Positions 12,501-18,786 of a stretch of DNA of 64,000 nt are shown one piece after another. A program made the translations under genes and the position numbers. The notes under the pieces are model-generated. The model was not told the DNA's origin, did no database searches, and saw only the letters and a program-made list of their open reading frames with translations. The stretch's first letter is position 1. Each line of letters starts with the position of its first letter. Origin of the DNA: Theropithecus gelada (lineage: Eukaryota; Chordata; Mammalia; Primates; Cercopithecidae); contig NC_037682.1 in NCBI RefSeq assembly GCF_003255815.1, positions 11,752,159-11,816,158 on the forward strand, read 5' to 3'.

Positions 12501-15500
12501 TAAAGGTCCAAACCTGGATTTCGAAGGCCCCAATGCCAAACTCAGTGGCCCATCTTTGAAGATGCCATCACTGGAGATATCTGCTCCTAAAGTAACTGCT
12601 CCTGATGTTGATTTGCATCTCAAGGCACCAAAAATTGGATTTTCAGGTCCGAAGTTAGAAGGTGGTGAAGTGGACCTCAAGGGACCCAAAGTTGAAGCTC
12701 CAAGCTTAGATGTACACATGGACAGCCCAGATATTAACATTGAAGGGCCAGATGTTAAAATCCCCAAATTTAAGAAACCCAAGTTTGGATTTGGGGCAAA
12801 AAGTCCCAAAGCTGACATCAAGTCACCTTCACTAGATGTCACTGTTCCTGAGGCAGAGCTGAACCTTGAGACTCCTGAAATTAGTGTTGGTGGCAAGGGG
12901 AAGAAAAGTAAGTTTAAAATGCCTAAAATTCATATGAGTGGTCCTAAAATTAAGGCCAAAAAACAGGGATTTGACCTGAGTGTTCCTGGGGCTGAAATTG
13001 ATGCCAGTCTCAAGGCTCCCGATGTAGATGTCAACATCGCAGGGCCGGACGCCTCACTCAAAGTCGATGTGAAGTCGCCGAAAACCAAGAAAACGATGTT
13101 TGGAAAAATGTACTTCCCAGATGTAGAGTTTGACATTAAATCACCTAAATTTAAAGCTGAGGCTTCTCTCCCTAGCCCCAAATTGGAGGGTGAACTCCAG
13201 GCACCTGATCTGGAACTTTCTTCACCAGGGATTCACGTCGAAGGTCCTGACATCAAGGCGAAGGCTCCCAAGGTCAAGATGCCAGGTGTGGACATCTCAG
13301 TTCCAAAAATAGAGGGTGACCTGAAAGGCCTCAAAGTGCAGGCAAACTTGGATGCACCTGACGTCAACATCGAAGGCCCAGATGCTAAAGTCAAAACACC
13401 TTCCTTCGGCGTTTCTGCCCCTCAAGTCTCCATCCCTGATGTGAATGTGAACTTGAAAGGACCAAAGATAAAGGGTGATGTCCCCAGCATGGGACTGGAA
13501 GGACCAGATGTAGATCTGCAAGGTCCAGAAGCAAAAATTAAGTTCCCCAAGTTTTCCATGCCCAAGATCGGCATCCCTGGTGTGAAAATGGAGGGTGGGG
13601 GAGCCGACGTCCATGCTCAGCTACCCTCTCTTGAAGGAGACTTGAGAGGACCAGATGTTAAGCTGGAAGGGCCCAATGTTTCTCTAAAGGGGCCGGGAGT
13701 AGACTTGCCTTCAGTGAACCTCTCTATGCCAAAAGTCTCTGGGCCTGACCTTGATCTGAACTTGAAAGGACCAAGTTTGAAGGGAGACCTGGATGCATCT
13801 GTTCCCAGCATGAAGGTGCATGCCCCAGGGCTCGACCTCAGCGGGGTCGGTGGCAAAGTGCAGGTGGGAGGAGACAGTGTGAAAGTGCCAGGGATCGATG
13901 CCACAACAAAGCTTAACGTTGGGGCACCAGATGTGACACTGAGGGGACCAAGCCTGCAGGGAGACCTGGCTGTCTCTGGTGACATCAAATGCCCTAAAGT
14001 ATCCGTAGGAGCTCCTGATCTAAGCTTGGAGGCATCCGAAGGCAGCATTAAACTTCCCAAAATGAAGCTGCCCCAATTTGGCGTCTCTGCTCCAGGGTCC
14101 GACTTGCACGTTAATGCCAAGGGGCCACAGGTTTCTGGAGAACTGAAGGGGCCAGGTGTGGATGTGAACTTGAAAGGGCCTCAGATTTCAGCACCGAATG
14201 TGGACTTTAACTTGGAAGGACCAAAAGTGAAAGGGAGCCTTGGGGCCACTGGTGAGATCAAAGGCCCCACTGTTGGAGGAGGTGTTCCAGGCATCAGTGT
14301 TCAAGGCCTAGAAGGAAACCTCCAGATGCCTGGAATTAAGTCCTCTGGATGTGATGTGAACCTGCCAGGTGTGAATGTGAAACTCCCAGCTGGGCAGATT
14401 TCTGGTCCTGAAATCAAAGGTGGTCTGAAAGGTTCAGAAGTAGGTTTCCACGGGCCTGCTCCCGATATCAGTGTGAAGGGGCCTTCCTTTAATATGACAT
14501 CTCCTGAGTCAGATTTTGCCATCAACTTGAAGGGCCCAAAAATCAAAGGAGGGGTGGATGTTTCAGGGGGTGTCAGTGCCCCAGACATCAGCCTCGGTGA
14601 AGGGCATGTGAGTGTTAAAGGTTCCGGGGGTGAGTGGAAGGGACCCCAGGTCTCCTCTGCTCTCAACTTGGACACATCTAAGTTTGCTGGGGGCCTTCAT
14701 TTCTCAGGACCAAAGGTGGAAGGAGGTGTGAAAGGAGGTCACATTGGACTCCAGGCTCCTGGGCTGAGTATGTCTGGGCCTCAAGGTCACTTGGAAAGTG
14801 GATCTGGAAAAGTAACATTCCCTAAAATGAAGATCCCCAAATTTACCTTCTCTGGCCGTGAGCTGGTTGGCAGAGAAGTGGGGGTGGATGTTCACTTCCC
14901 TAAAGCAGAGGCCAGTGTCCAAGCTGGTGCTGGAGACGGCGAGTGGGAAGAGTCTGAAGTCAAACTGAAAAAGTCCAAAATCAAAATGCCCAAGTTTAAT
15001 TTTTCCAAACCTAAAGGGAAAGGTGGTGTCACTGGCTCACCAGAAGCATCCATTTCTGGGTCCAAAGGTGACCTGAAAAGTTCAAAGGCCAGCCTGGGCT
15101 CTCTGGAAGGAGAGGCAGAGGCCGAAGCCTCTTCACCAAAAGGCAAATTCTCCTTATTTAAAAGTAAGAAGCCACGGCACCGCTCAAATTCATTCAGTGA
15201 TGAAAGAGAGTTCTCTGGACCTTCCACCCCGACGGGGACTCTGGAGTTTGAAGGTGGGGAGGTGTCACTGGAAGGCGGGAAAGTTAAAGGGAAACACGGG
15301 AAGCTGAAATTCGGTACCTTTGGTGGATTGGGGTCAAAGAGCAAAGGTCATTATGAGGTGACTGGGAGTGATGATGAGACAGGCAAGTTACAGGGGAGTG
15401 GGGTGTCCCTGGCCTCTAAGAAGTCCCGACTGTCTTCCTCTTCTAGCAATGACAGTGGGAATAAGGTTGGCATCCAGCTTCCTGAGGTGGAGCTGTCAGT

Positions 15501-15519
15501 TTCCACAAAGAAAGAGTAG
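1..15519 (+). CDS. AHNAK: AHNAK (desmoyokin), giant exon, 5'-partial, complete C-terminus
   Basis: The frame is open from base 1 to TAG at 15517-15519 (5172 residues, no intron). The GTG at 46 is internal, not a start. The protein is a very long chain of segments like GPKVDIDAPDV, KLKGPKFKMPEM and PKISMPDVDLHLKGPK, which is diagnostic of AHNAK, and it ends in ELSVSTKKE. Known role: a ~600-700 kDa scaffold moving between nucleus, cytosol and plasma membrane that binds S100A10-annexin A2, actin, dysferlin and the L-type calcium-channel beta subunit, and is used in membrane repair and signalling. Human AHNAK has 5890 residues, so about 718 N-terminal residues (PDZ-like region and first repeats) lie upstream. 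Layout: repeat array to about 12.5 kb, then a ~1000-residue C-terminal domain. No frameshift or premature stop is seen, so the gene appears intact. AHNAK2 is excluded by the W-containing GPDWHLKMPK repeats and this C-terminus. Confidence 0.97.
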   Translation, partial: TLPKGDVSISGPKVSVEAPDVNIEGLGGKLKGRPDVKLPDMSVKTPKISVPDVDLHVKGTKVKGEYDVTVPKLEGELKGPKVNIDAPDVDVHGPDWHLKMPKMKIPKFSVPGFKAEGPEVDVNLPKADGISGPKVDVSVPDVSIEGPEGKLKGPKFKMPEMNIKVPKISMPDVDLHLKGPNVKGEYDVTMPKVESEIKVPDVELKSAKVDIDAPDVEVQGPDWHLKMPKMKMPKFSMPGFKAEGPEVDVNLPKAEVDISGPKVDVEVPDVNIEGPEGKLKGPKFKMPEMNIKAPKISMPDVDLHMKGPKVKGEYDVTVPKLEGDLKGPKVDVSAPDVEMQGPDWNLKMPKIKMPKFSMPSLKGEGPELDVNLSKANVDISAPKVDLSAPDLSLEGPEGKLKGPKFKMPEMHFKAPKMSLPDVDLDLKGPKMKGNVDISAPKIEGEMQVPDVDIRGPKVDIKAPDVEGQGPDWSLKIPKMKMPKFSMPSLKGEGPEVDVNLPKADIAVSGPKVDIEAPDVSLEGPEGKLKGPKFKMPEMHFKTPKISMPDVDLHLKGPKVKGDVDLSVPKVEGEMKVPDVDIKGPKVDTDAPDVDVHGPDWHLKMPKMKMPKFSMPGFKAEGPEVDVNLPKADIDVSGPKVDVEVPDVSLEGPEGKLKGPKFKMPEMHFKSPKISMPDVDLNLKGPKLKGDVDVSLPEVEGDMKVLDVDIKGPKVDISAPDVDVHGPDWHLKMPKVKMPKFSMPGFKGEGPEVDVKLPKADLDVSGPKVDAEVPDVNIEGPDAKLKGPKFKMPEMNIKPQKISMPDVGLHLKGPKMKDYDVTVPKVEGEIKAPDVDIKGPKVDINAPDVEVHGPDWHLKMPKVKMPKFSMPGFKGEGPEVDVNLPKADIGVSGPKVDIDVPDVNLEAPEGKLKGPKFKMPSMNIQTHKISMPDVGLNLKAPKLKTDVDVSLPKVEGDLKGPEIDVKAPKMDVNVGDIDIEGPEGKLKGPKFKMPEMHFKTPKISMPDVDLHLKGPKVKGDVDVSVPKVEGEMKVPDVDIKGPKVDIDAPDVEVQGPDWHLKMPKMKMPKFSMPGFKAEGPEVDVNLPKADIDVSGPSVDIDAPDLDIEGPEGKLKGSKFKMPKLNIKAPKISMPDVDLNLKGPKLKGEIDASLPELEGDLRGPQVDIKGPSVGAEVPDVDLECPDAKLKGPKFKMPEMHFKAPKISMPDVDLHLKGRKVKGDVDVSVPKVEGEMKVPDVDIKGPKVDIDAPDVDVHGPDWHLKMPKMKMPKFSMPGFKAEGPEVDVNLPKADVDVSGPKVDVEVPDVSLEGPEGKLKGPKFKMPEMHFKTPKISMPDVDLHLKGPKIKGDMDVSVPKLEGDLTGPSVDVEVPDVELECPDAKLKGPKFKMPDMHFKTPKISMPDVDLHLKGPKVKGDVDVSVPKLEGDLTGPSVDVEVPDVELECPDAKLKGPKFKMPEMHFKTPKISMPDVNLNLKGPKVKGDVDVSVPKVEGEMKVPDVDIKGPKVDIDAPDVDVHGPDWHLKMPKMKMPKFSMPGFKAEGPEVDVNLPKADIDVSGPKVDVEVPDVSLECPEGKLKGPKFKMPEMHFKTPKISMPDVDFNLKGPKIKGDVDVSAPKLEGELKGPELDVKGPKLDADMPEVAVEGPNGKWKTPKFKMPDMHFKAPKISMPDLDLHLKGPKAKGEVDVDVPKLEGELKGPHVDVSGPDIDIEGPEGKLKGPRFKMPDMHFKAPSISMPDVDLNLKGPQIKGDVDVSVPEVEGKIEVPDVNIKGPKVDVNAPDVQGPDWHLKMPKMKMPKFSMPGFKAEGPEVGVNLPKADIDVSGPKVDIEGPDVNIEGPDGKLKGPKFKMPEMNIKAPKISMPDFDLHLKGPKVKGDVDVSLPKVEGDLKGPEVDVKGPKVDIDAPDVGVQGPDWHLKMPKVKMPKFSMPGFKGEGPDVDVKLPKADIDVSGPKVDIEGPDVNIEGPEGKLKGPKFKMPEMNIKAPKISMPDFDLNLKGPKVKGDVDVSFPKVEGDLKGPEVDIKGPKVDIDAPDVDVHGPDWHLKMPKIKMPKISMPGFKGEGPDVDVNLPKADLDVSGPKVDVECPDVNIEGPEGKWKSPKFKMPEMHFKTPKISMPDIDLNLTGPKIKGDVDVTGPKVEGDLKGPEVDLKGPKVDIDVPDVNVQGPDWHLKMPKMKMPKFSMPGFKAEGPDVDVNLPKADIDVSGPKVDIEGPDVNIEGPDGKLKGPKFKMPEMNIKAPKISMPDFDLHLKGPKVKGDVDASLPKVEGDLKGPEVDVKGPKVDIDAPDVGVQGPDWHLKMPKVKMPKFSMPGFKGEGPDVDVKLPKADIDVSGPKVDIDVPDVNIEGPEGKLKGPKFKMPEMNIKAPKISMPDIDLHLKGPKVKGDVDVSLPKVEGDVKVPDVDIKGPKVDIDAPDVDVQGPDWHLKMPKIKMPKISMPGFKGEGPEVDVNLPKADIDISGPKVDIDVPDVNIEGPDAKLKGPKFKMPEMNIKAPKISMPDLDLNLKGPKMKGEVDVSLPNVEGDLKGPALDIKGPKIDVDAPDTDIHGPDAKLKGPKLKMPDMHVNMPKISMPEIDLNLKGSKLKGDVDVSGPKLEGDIKAPGLDIKGPEVDVSGPKLNIEGKSKKSRFKLPKFNFSGSKVQTPEVDVKGKKPDIDITGPKVDINAPDVEVQGKVKGSKFKMPFLSISSPKVSVPDVELNLKGPKIKGDLDVAGPNLEGDLKGPKVDIKAPEVNLNAPEVDVHGPDWNLKMPKMKMPKFSVPGLKAEGPDVALDLPKGDINIEGPSMNIEGPELNVEGPEGGLKGPKFKMPDMNVKAPKISMPDLDFNLKGPKVKGDVDVSLPKLEGDLKGPDVDIKGPKVDINAPDVDVHGPDWHLKMPKVKMPKFSMPGFKGEGPEVDVNLPKADLDVSGPKVDIDVPDVNIEGPDAKLKGPKFKMPEMNIRAPKISMPDFDLNLKGPKMKGDVDVSFPKVEGDLKGPEVDIKGPKVDIDTPDINIEGPEGKLKGPKFKVPEMHLKSPKISMPDIDLNLKGPKVKGDVDVSLPKVEGDLKGPEVDIKGPKVDINAPDVDVQGPDWHLKMPKVKMPKFSMPGFKGEGPDVDVNLPKADIDVSGPKVDIDIPDVNIEGPEGKLKGPKFKMPEMNIKAPKISMPDIDLHLKGPKVKSDVDVSLPKVEGDVKVPDVDIKGPKVDINAPDVDVQGPDWHLKMPKIKMPKISMPGFKGEGPEVDVNLPKADIDVSGPKVDIDVPDVNIEGPDAKLKGPKFKMPEMNIKAPKISMPDFDLHLKGPKVKGDVDVSLPKMEGDLKAPEVDIKGPKVDIDAPDVDVHGPDWHLKMPKVKMPKFSMPGFKGEGPEVDVNLPKADIDVSGPKVDIDTPDIDIHGPEGKLKGPKFKMPDLHLKAPKISMPEVDLNLKGPKVKGDVDVSLPKVEGDFKGPEVDIKGPKVDVDVPDVDVQGPDWHLKMPKVKMPKFSMPGFKGEGPEVDVNLPKADLDVSGPKVDIDVPDVNIEGPDAKLKGPKFKMPEMNIKAPKISMPDFDLHLKGPKVKGDVDVSLPKVEGDLKGPEVDIKGPKVDIDAPDVDVQGPDWHLKMPKVKMPKFSMPGFKGEGPDVDVNLPKADIDISAPKVDIDAPDVSIEGPDAKLKGPKFKMPEMNIKAPKISMPDLDFNLKGPKVKGDVGVSLPKVEGDLKGPEIDIKGPSLDMDTPDVNIEGPEGKLKGPKFKMPEMNIKAPKISMPDFDLHLKGPKAKGDVDVSLPKLEGDLKGPEVDIEGPEGKLKGPKFKMPDIHFKTPQISMSDIDLNLKGPKIKGDMDISVPKLEGDLKGPQVDVKGPKVDIDTPDIDIHGPEGKLKGPKFKMPDLHLKAPKISMPEVDLNLKGPKVKGDVDISLPKVEGDLKGPEVDIKGPKVDVDVPDVDVQGPDWHLKMPKVKMPKFSMPGFKGEGPEVDVNLPKADFDISGPKVDIDVPDVNIEGPDTKLKGPKFKMPEMNIKAPKISMPDFDLNLKGPKVKGDVDVSLPKVEGDLKGPEVDIKGPKVDIDAPDVDVQGPDWHLKMPKVKMPKFSMSGFKGEGPDVDVNLPKADIDVSGPKVDIDVPDVNIEGPDAKLKGPKFKMPEINIKAPKSSIPDVDLDLKGPKVKGEYDVSVPKVEGTLKGPEVDLKGPNLDFEGPNAKLSGPSLKMPSLEISAPKVTAPDVDLHLKAPKIGFSGPKLEGGEVDLKGPKVEAPSLDVHMDSPDINIEGPDVKIPKFKKPKFGFGAKSPKADIKSPSLDVTVPEAELNLETPEISVGGKGKKSKFKMPKIHMSGPKIKAKKQGFDLSVPGAEIDASLKAPDVDVNIAGPDASLKVDVKSPKTKKTMFGKMYFPDVEFDIKSPKFKAEASLPSPKLEGELQAPDLELSSPGIHVEGPDIKAKAPKVKMPGVDISVPKIEGDLKGLKVQANLDAPDVNIEGPDAKVKTPSFGVSAPQVSIPDVNVNLKGPKIKGDVPSMGLEGPDVDLQGPEAKIKFPKFSMPKIGIPGVKMEGGGADVHAQLPSLEGDLRGPDVKLEGPNVSLKGPGVDLPSVNLSMPKVSGPDLDLNLKGPSLKGDLDASVPSMKVHAPGLDLSGVGGKVQVGGDSVKVPGIDATTKLNVGAPDVTLRGPSLQGDLAVSGDIKCPKVSVGAPDLSLEASEGSIKLPKMKLPQFGVSAPGSDLHVNAKGPQVSGELKGPGVDVNLKGPQISAPNVDFNLEGPKVKGSLGATGEIKGPTVGGGVPGISVQGLEGNLQMPGIKSSGCDVNLPGVNVKLPAGQISGPEIKGGLKGSEVGFHGPAPDISVKGPSFNMTSPESDFAINLKGPKIKGGVDVSGGVSAPDISLGEGHVSVKGSGGEWKGPQVSSALNLDTSKFAGGLHFSGPKVEGGVKGGHIGLQAPGLSMSGPQGHLESGSGKVTFPKMKIPKFTFSGRELVGREVGVDVHFPKAEASVQAGAGDGEWEESEVKLKKSKIKMPKFNFSKPKGKGGVTGSPEASISGSKGDLKSSKASLGSLEGEAEAEASSPKGKFSLFKSKKPRHRSNSFSDEREFSGPSTPTGTLEFEGGEVSLEGGKVKGKHGKLKFGTFGGLGSKSKGHYEVTGSDDETGKLQGSGVSLASKKSRLSSSSSNDSGNKVGIQLPEVELSVSTKKE
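7657..8064 (+). other. AHNAK: Divergent basic island inside the AHNAK repeat array
   Basis: The regular unit is replaced here by a W-less, Lys/Ser-rich stretch. It includes GKSKKSRFKLPKFNF at 7879-7923, then KGKKPDIDITGPK and GKVKGSKFKMPFLSIS. The pattern (two or three basic residues, then S-x-F/I-K-x-P-K) recurs only in the C-terminal domain, near 12894-12966 and 14965-15027. The regular array resumes by about 8240. It could be an ancestral copy of the C-terminal module or a distinct binding patch; its function is not shown by the sequence. Confidence 0.7.
14806..14865 (+). other. AHNAK: S100A10/annexin A2-binding segment of AHNAK
   Basis: The codons read KVTFPKMKIPKFTFSGREL after a Gly. 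This is the short peptide known to dock on the S100A10-annexin A2 complex. Counting back from the stop puts its first residue at 5654 of a 5890-residue protein, the published human position, so no length change has occurred between here and the C-terminus. Confidence 0.85.
15157..15198 (+). other. AHNAK: Basic Akt-site / nuclear-signal-like tail motif
   Basis: FKSKKPRHRSNSFS: a basic cluster overlapping R-x-R-x-x-S-F, the consensus for Akt/PKB. The serine codon at 15190-15192 corresponds to residue 5782 of 5890, which equals 5535 in the older 5643-residue numbering where PKB phosphorylation controlling nuclear exclusion was reported. The motif is seen directly; equating the two numberings is my inference. 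Confidence 0.7.
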
Positions 15520-15539
15520 CAGGCCTTTGTATGTGTGTA

Positions 15540-15556
15540 CATATATATATATATAA
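15540..15556. repeat. (TA)n run in 3' UTR
   Basis: About eight TA/AT units just after the stop codon. A second similar run is at 15766-15781. Such runs are often length-polymorphic. Confidence 0.85.
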
Positions 15557-15765
15557 CAAAACATCAGCCTTAGGTGTGTTCCTACATAAACTCCAAAGGG
15601 AAACACACCGACCGCCTCAGCAATCATGCAAAGATCTTGCCTGGCCCGGTGGCAAGCGCTGAAAAACTGACCGCCTGTAGGCCCCTGGAACTATACAGAT
15701 AGGTAAAGAGTTCCAAGTTCGTCCAGCCCATGTGCAAAGTCAACAGTATTTGCCTTAAGATTTCA

Positions 15766-15781
15766 TATATATATATATATA
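15766..15781. repeat. Second (TA)n run in 3' UTR
   Basis: An alternating AT tract followed by a T-run, within the AHNAK 3' UTR. Confidence 0.85.
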
Positions 15782-16339
15782 TTTTTTGCATTGACTGCTG
15801 AGAGCTCCTGTTTACTACGCAAGCTTTTGTGTTTATTATCCTCATTTTTACTGAACGTTGTTAGTTTTGGGGTAATGGAAACCCACTTTTTCATTGTAAT
15901 GACTCTGGGGGCTTTTGTTAGTAAGGGTGGGTGGGGTGATGGGTTGCAGACGGAGGTCAGGTCTTCCTCTTTTCTGAGACTGGATCTGTTTAAACAGCAA
16001 ACACCCACAGATGGCCCAGAGGTGGCGGCAGTCAGAGTGTGTGGGTGTTTTTAGGGTTCTTTAGCGTTGCTTCTTTCACCCAGGGGTGGTGGTCCCAGCC
16101 AGTTTGGTGCTGACGGTGAGAGGAAATTAGAACCTGTTTGCAAATTGTCCAACCCACCCCCTCAACATGAGGGGCTTCCATTTTCTGTGTTTCGTAAGGG
16201 AAATGTTTCCTTCAGGCCGCCATGTTCCTGATATTAGTTCTGATTTCTTTTTAACCAATGTTATCATGATTAAGAAAATTTCCAGCACTTTAATGGCCAA
16301 TTAACTGAGAATGTAAGAAAATTGATGCTGTACAAGGCA

Positions 16340-16345
16340 AATAAA
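16340..16345 (+). terminator. AHNAK: AHNAK polyadenylation signal AATAAA
   Basis: A canonical hexamer, followed within 15-45 nt by T/GT-rich sequence (TGTCTC, TTTGTATTCTG) as expected for a downstream element. It is the only good AATAAA in this unique block and lies 821 nt after the stop codon. Confidence 0.88.
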
Positions 16346-16366
16346 ACTGTTTATTAACCTTGATGT

Positions 16367-16770
16367 CTCATGCCTTTGTATTCTGCGTTGCGGGCGCGTG
16401 AAACCTGGGGAAGTGGCACAGCCAGCTGTGACTGTTCACACCGGATCCATCTGGTGGCATTGCTAGTTTCATCAGTGACAAGGCAGTGATCTTCGGGAGC
16501 TAGTGGGAGAAAATCTTTGCTTCTTGATTCTCATGGTGAGGCTGGTTGTGCCATTGCTGAGAAATCAAGGGGAGGCTTGGCCTCAGGACCCACTCACCTA
16601 CTTTGCATCCTCAGATATGAATATACAATTCATGTCTGAATTAGAACTGGTTCTAAATGGGTTACAGATGTGAACAGTTAAAAGGCCTCCTGGAATTACC
16701 GAAAGGGCTCTGCTTATGAATCACTGGTCTGCCATTTATCCCTGACACGGCTGCAGGTTTGCTGAGTGAC
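16367..16770. other. Intergenic, nothing recognised
   Basis: Unique sequence between the AHNAK poly(A) site and the first Alu. No coding frame, RNA gene or known repeat is recognised. Confidence 0.6.
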
Positions 16771-17030
16771 TGCTGTCTCTCGGGCTGGGGTGCAGTGGCA
16801 CAATCTCAGCTCATTGCAACCTCCTCCTCCTGGGTTCAAGCGATTTTCCTGTCTCAGCCTCCCAAGTAGCTGGGATTACAGGCACCTGCCTCTACGCCGG
16901 GCTAGTTTTTGTATTTACGGAGTTTCACCATGTTGGCCAGGCTGGTCTCAAGACTCTTGACCTCCAGTGATCCACCCGCCTCGGCCTCCCAAAGTGCTGG
17001 GATTACAGGCGTGAGTCACTGCGCCTGGCC
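16771..17030 (-). mobile_element. Alu (S type), truncated at its tail side
   Basis: The complement of an Alu from the left-monomer start (GCGCCTGGCC at 17021-17030) back to the end of the right monomer. It lacks the poly(A) tail and the last bases of the right monomer. Confidence 0.93.
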
Positions 17031-17584
17031 AGGGTGCCAATCTTGTATAAGGTATCTTTGTGGTTCTTTCTAGTCCATTGGAAGGCTAAATATTATTAAA
17101 AATTCTTCTGACCAAAGTCCCCTTTTGATTTCCAGCTCTGTTGACAATATGCGGGGGTGGGGGAGGGGTGGTTCTAGTCACTGGCTCCTAATGTTGGTCA
17201 TTGCTGGTCAGAGGGTGATGCCTTCTTGTACCTGGACCAAGCTTGTCTCCCTCGCCATTCCTGAGAGATGCCACATTTCTGCCAGTGGAGGCAGCGCTGC
17301 ACCTCTCTGGATCCCCCCAGAACAGATATAAAATAGCTCCCACCCCATCCTTCCCTGTCTAGTATCAACTTGTCAGTGGGATCTCCTGCCAGTGCGGGCT
17401 CCACCTGTCCTTGCTTGGATTTCAGACATGCATTCCCCAGCTTCATCCATCCTCACCTCAGCCAGCAGAGCCAGTGTCCCTGGGGGTTTTAGAGCTCAAG
17501 GGTGGCCCCTGGTTTTGGAAAGAGAGAGGTTGGGAGGGAGGCCCTTGATACCCTGCTGCTTTTTAGATAACCGACCTACAGCTT
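17031..17584. other. Intergenic, nothing recognised
   Basis: Unique sequence. Short open frames on both strands lack codon bias or similarity to a known protein and are taken as chance. Confidence 0.6.
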
Positions 17585-17680
17585 CTTTTGTGAATTGGAC
17601 AAGATGCTTAACCTGTTTGAGCCTCAGTTTCATCACCCTTAAAATTGGGATAGCAGCATTCATAGTGCCAGAGTTCGCCC
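17585..17680 (+). mobile_element. MIR fragment
   Basis: Matches the MIR core and downstream part: TTAACCTGTTTGAGCCTCAG, TTTCATC and AAAATTGGGATAGCAGCA. Old and diverged; only the central-to-3' portion is recognisable. Confidence 0.8.
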
Positions 17681-18047
17681 AGGTATTTGGGTTATGCTGA
17701 AGTGTGCAGCATTCACGTGGCAGTCAGATACATACTTATGGAGAGCACGAGAGCTGGCGTGAACTCCTAGAGAGACAGGCATGAGCCCATCTTCTACAGA
17801 AACCCCCTGGTTGCACTGGGCCACACACAGACACTCCAGCCATAAGCATGCTCAGGCTCAATGGCGCACACAACTGCACACATCACGGTCTGTCCTAACA
17901 GGGCCTGGGGTTGTTCCCGGGATGCTGCTTTCACTCAACCAACCACAGCTGGAAACCCATCTGTTCCTTCCTCAACTCTGAAGCCAAGAGTGTGGGGCAG
18001 GTTGGAGTGTGTGTGCTGCTCAAGATGAGTAGCCCTGGTGTCTGGAG
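17681..18047. other. Intergenic, nothing recognised
   Basis: Unique sequence between a MIR fragment and the 20-bp minisatellite. Confidence 0.55.
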
Positions 18048-18244
18048 GGGGGGTGAGTGGGCGACGGTGGGGTGAGTGGGCGATGGTGGGGTGAATGGGC
18101 AAAGCGATGTGGTGAGTGGGCGACGGTGGGGTGAGTGGGCGACGGTGGGGTGAGTGGGCGACTGGGGTGAGTGGGCGACGGTGGGGTGAGTGGGCGACGG
18201 TGGGGTGAGTGGGTGACGGTGGGGTGAGTGGGTGACGGTGGGGT
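18048..18244. repeat. 20-bp minisatellite (GGTGAGTGGGCGACGGTGGG)n
   Basis: About ten tandem copies of a 20-bp G-rich unit. One copy is about 3 bases short (near 18160), one is diverged (near 18093-18110), and the last two share a C-to-T change (GGGTGACGG). Frames through it give Pro/His-rich repeats on the minus strand that are only a by-product. Confidence 0.93.
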
Positions 18245-18522
18245 GCACTTGTGTACACAGCCAGGGAAGAATGCCCATTAGGATGCTGGAAAGTCCTCTG
18301 GGGAGAACTACCCAGGTTGTCCAATAATATATCAATTAAAAAAATTTTTTTTAGCTTGAGGAAGAAGTGATGCAGGCTAGTGGTGGCCCCAGTGTCCATT
18401 CAATAAATGTTTTCTGAGTCCCATGTGGCTAGATGTGGCCCAGTCCCACTGATCTCAGATTCCTCTTTCTGAGGATTTCCGCAGAGCAAGTGATGCGATG
18501 GGTGTGAAAAACTGGATGCCCT
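18245..18522. other. Intergenic, possible L2 tail
   Basis: Unique sequence. TCCATTCAATAAATGTTTTC at 18396-18415 resembles an L2/MIR 3' end but is too short to assign. Confidence 0.4.
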
Positions 18523-18737
18523 GGCCGGGCGCGGTGGGTCACGCCTGTAATCCCAGCACTTTGGGAGGCGGAGGCAGGCGGATCACGAGGTCAGGAGATT
18601 GAGACCATCCTGGCTAACACGGCCAAACCCCATGTCTACTAAAAATACAAAAAAAAAAAAAAAAATAGCCGGGCGTGGTGGTGGGTGTCTGTAGTCCCAG
18701 CTACTGGGGAGGCTGAGGCGGGAGAATGGTGTGAACC
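18523..18737 (+). mobile_element. AluY, 3'-truncated
   Basis: Starts GGCCGGGCGCGGTGG and runs through the middle A-rich linker into the right monomer, then stops abruptly after GTGAACC. It sits in an old L1M-type fragment. Confidence 0.92.
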
Positions 18738-18786
18738 CCTAAATACTTCAGCATGTATGGACATTCTCTTATATAACTCCAATACA

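Larger units (their letters stand above)
12500..15516 (+). other. AHNAK: AHNAK C-terminal domain
   Basis: About 1000 residues where the 128-residue period is lost and sequence becomes more varied (Gly/Ser-rich, several Cys). The size agrees with the C-terminal region described for human AHNAK. It contains basic SKFKMPK-type patches, the S100A10-binding segment and a terminal Ser-rich tail. In the family, this part anchors the protein at the membrane, binds the annexin A2-S100A10 tetramer, actin and the calcium-channel beta subunit, and carries nuclear import/export signals. Confidence 0.88.
15520..16366 (+). other. AHNAK: AHNAK 3' UTR
   Basis: Unique, repeat-poor sequence of about 0.85 kb directly after the stop, ending shortly after the poly(A) signal. 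It contains two TA dinucleotide runs (15540-15556 and 15766-15781) and T-rich stretches. No Alu interrupts it. The exact cleavage site is inferred (about 20-25 nt after AATAAA). Confidence 0.85.

Noticed and set aside
273..15344. Dozens of long open frames on the minus strand of the AHNAK exon (up to 384 codons, rich in S, T, G, P, F and L), seeming to form an antisense protein family
   Set aside because: They are the mirror of the 384-nt coding repeat. The codon choice of the sense strand keeps antisense stops rare, and the repeat copies the same open stretch again and again. Their ends coincide with the GPDW codons. The sense protein is AHNAK.
17935..18399. Minus-strand frames of 134-154 codons with PTHPTVAHSPHRR repeats
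   Set aside because: Entirely produced by the 20-bp minisatellite; both shifted frames stay open because 20 is not divisible by 3 and the repeat lacks stops.
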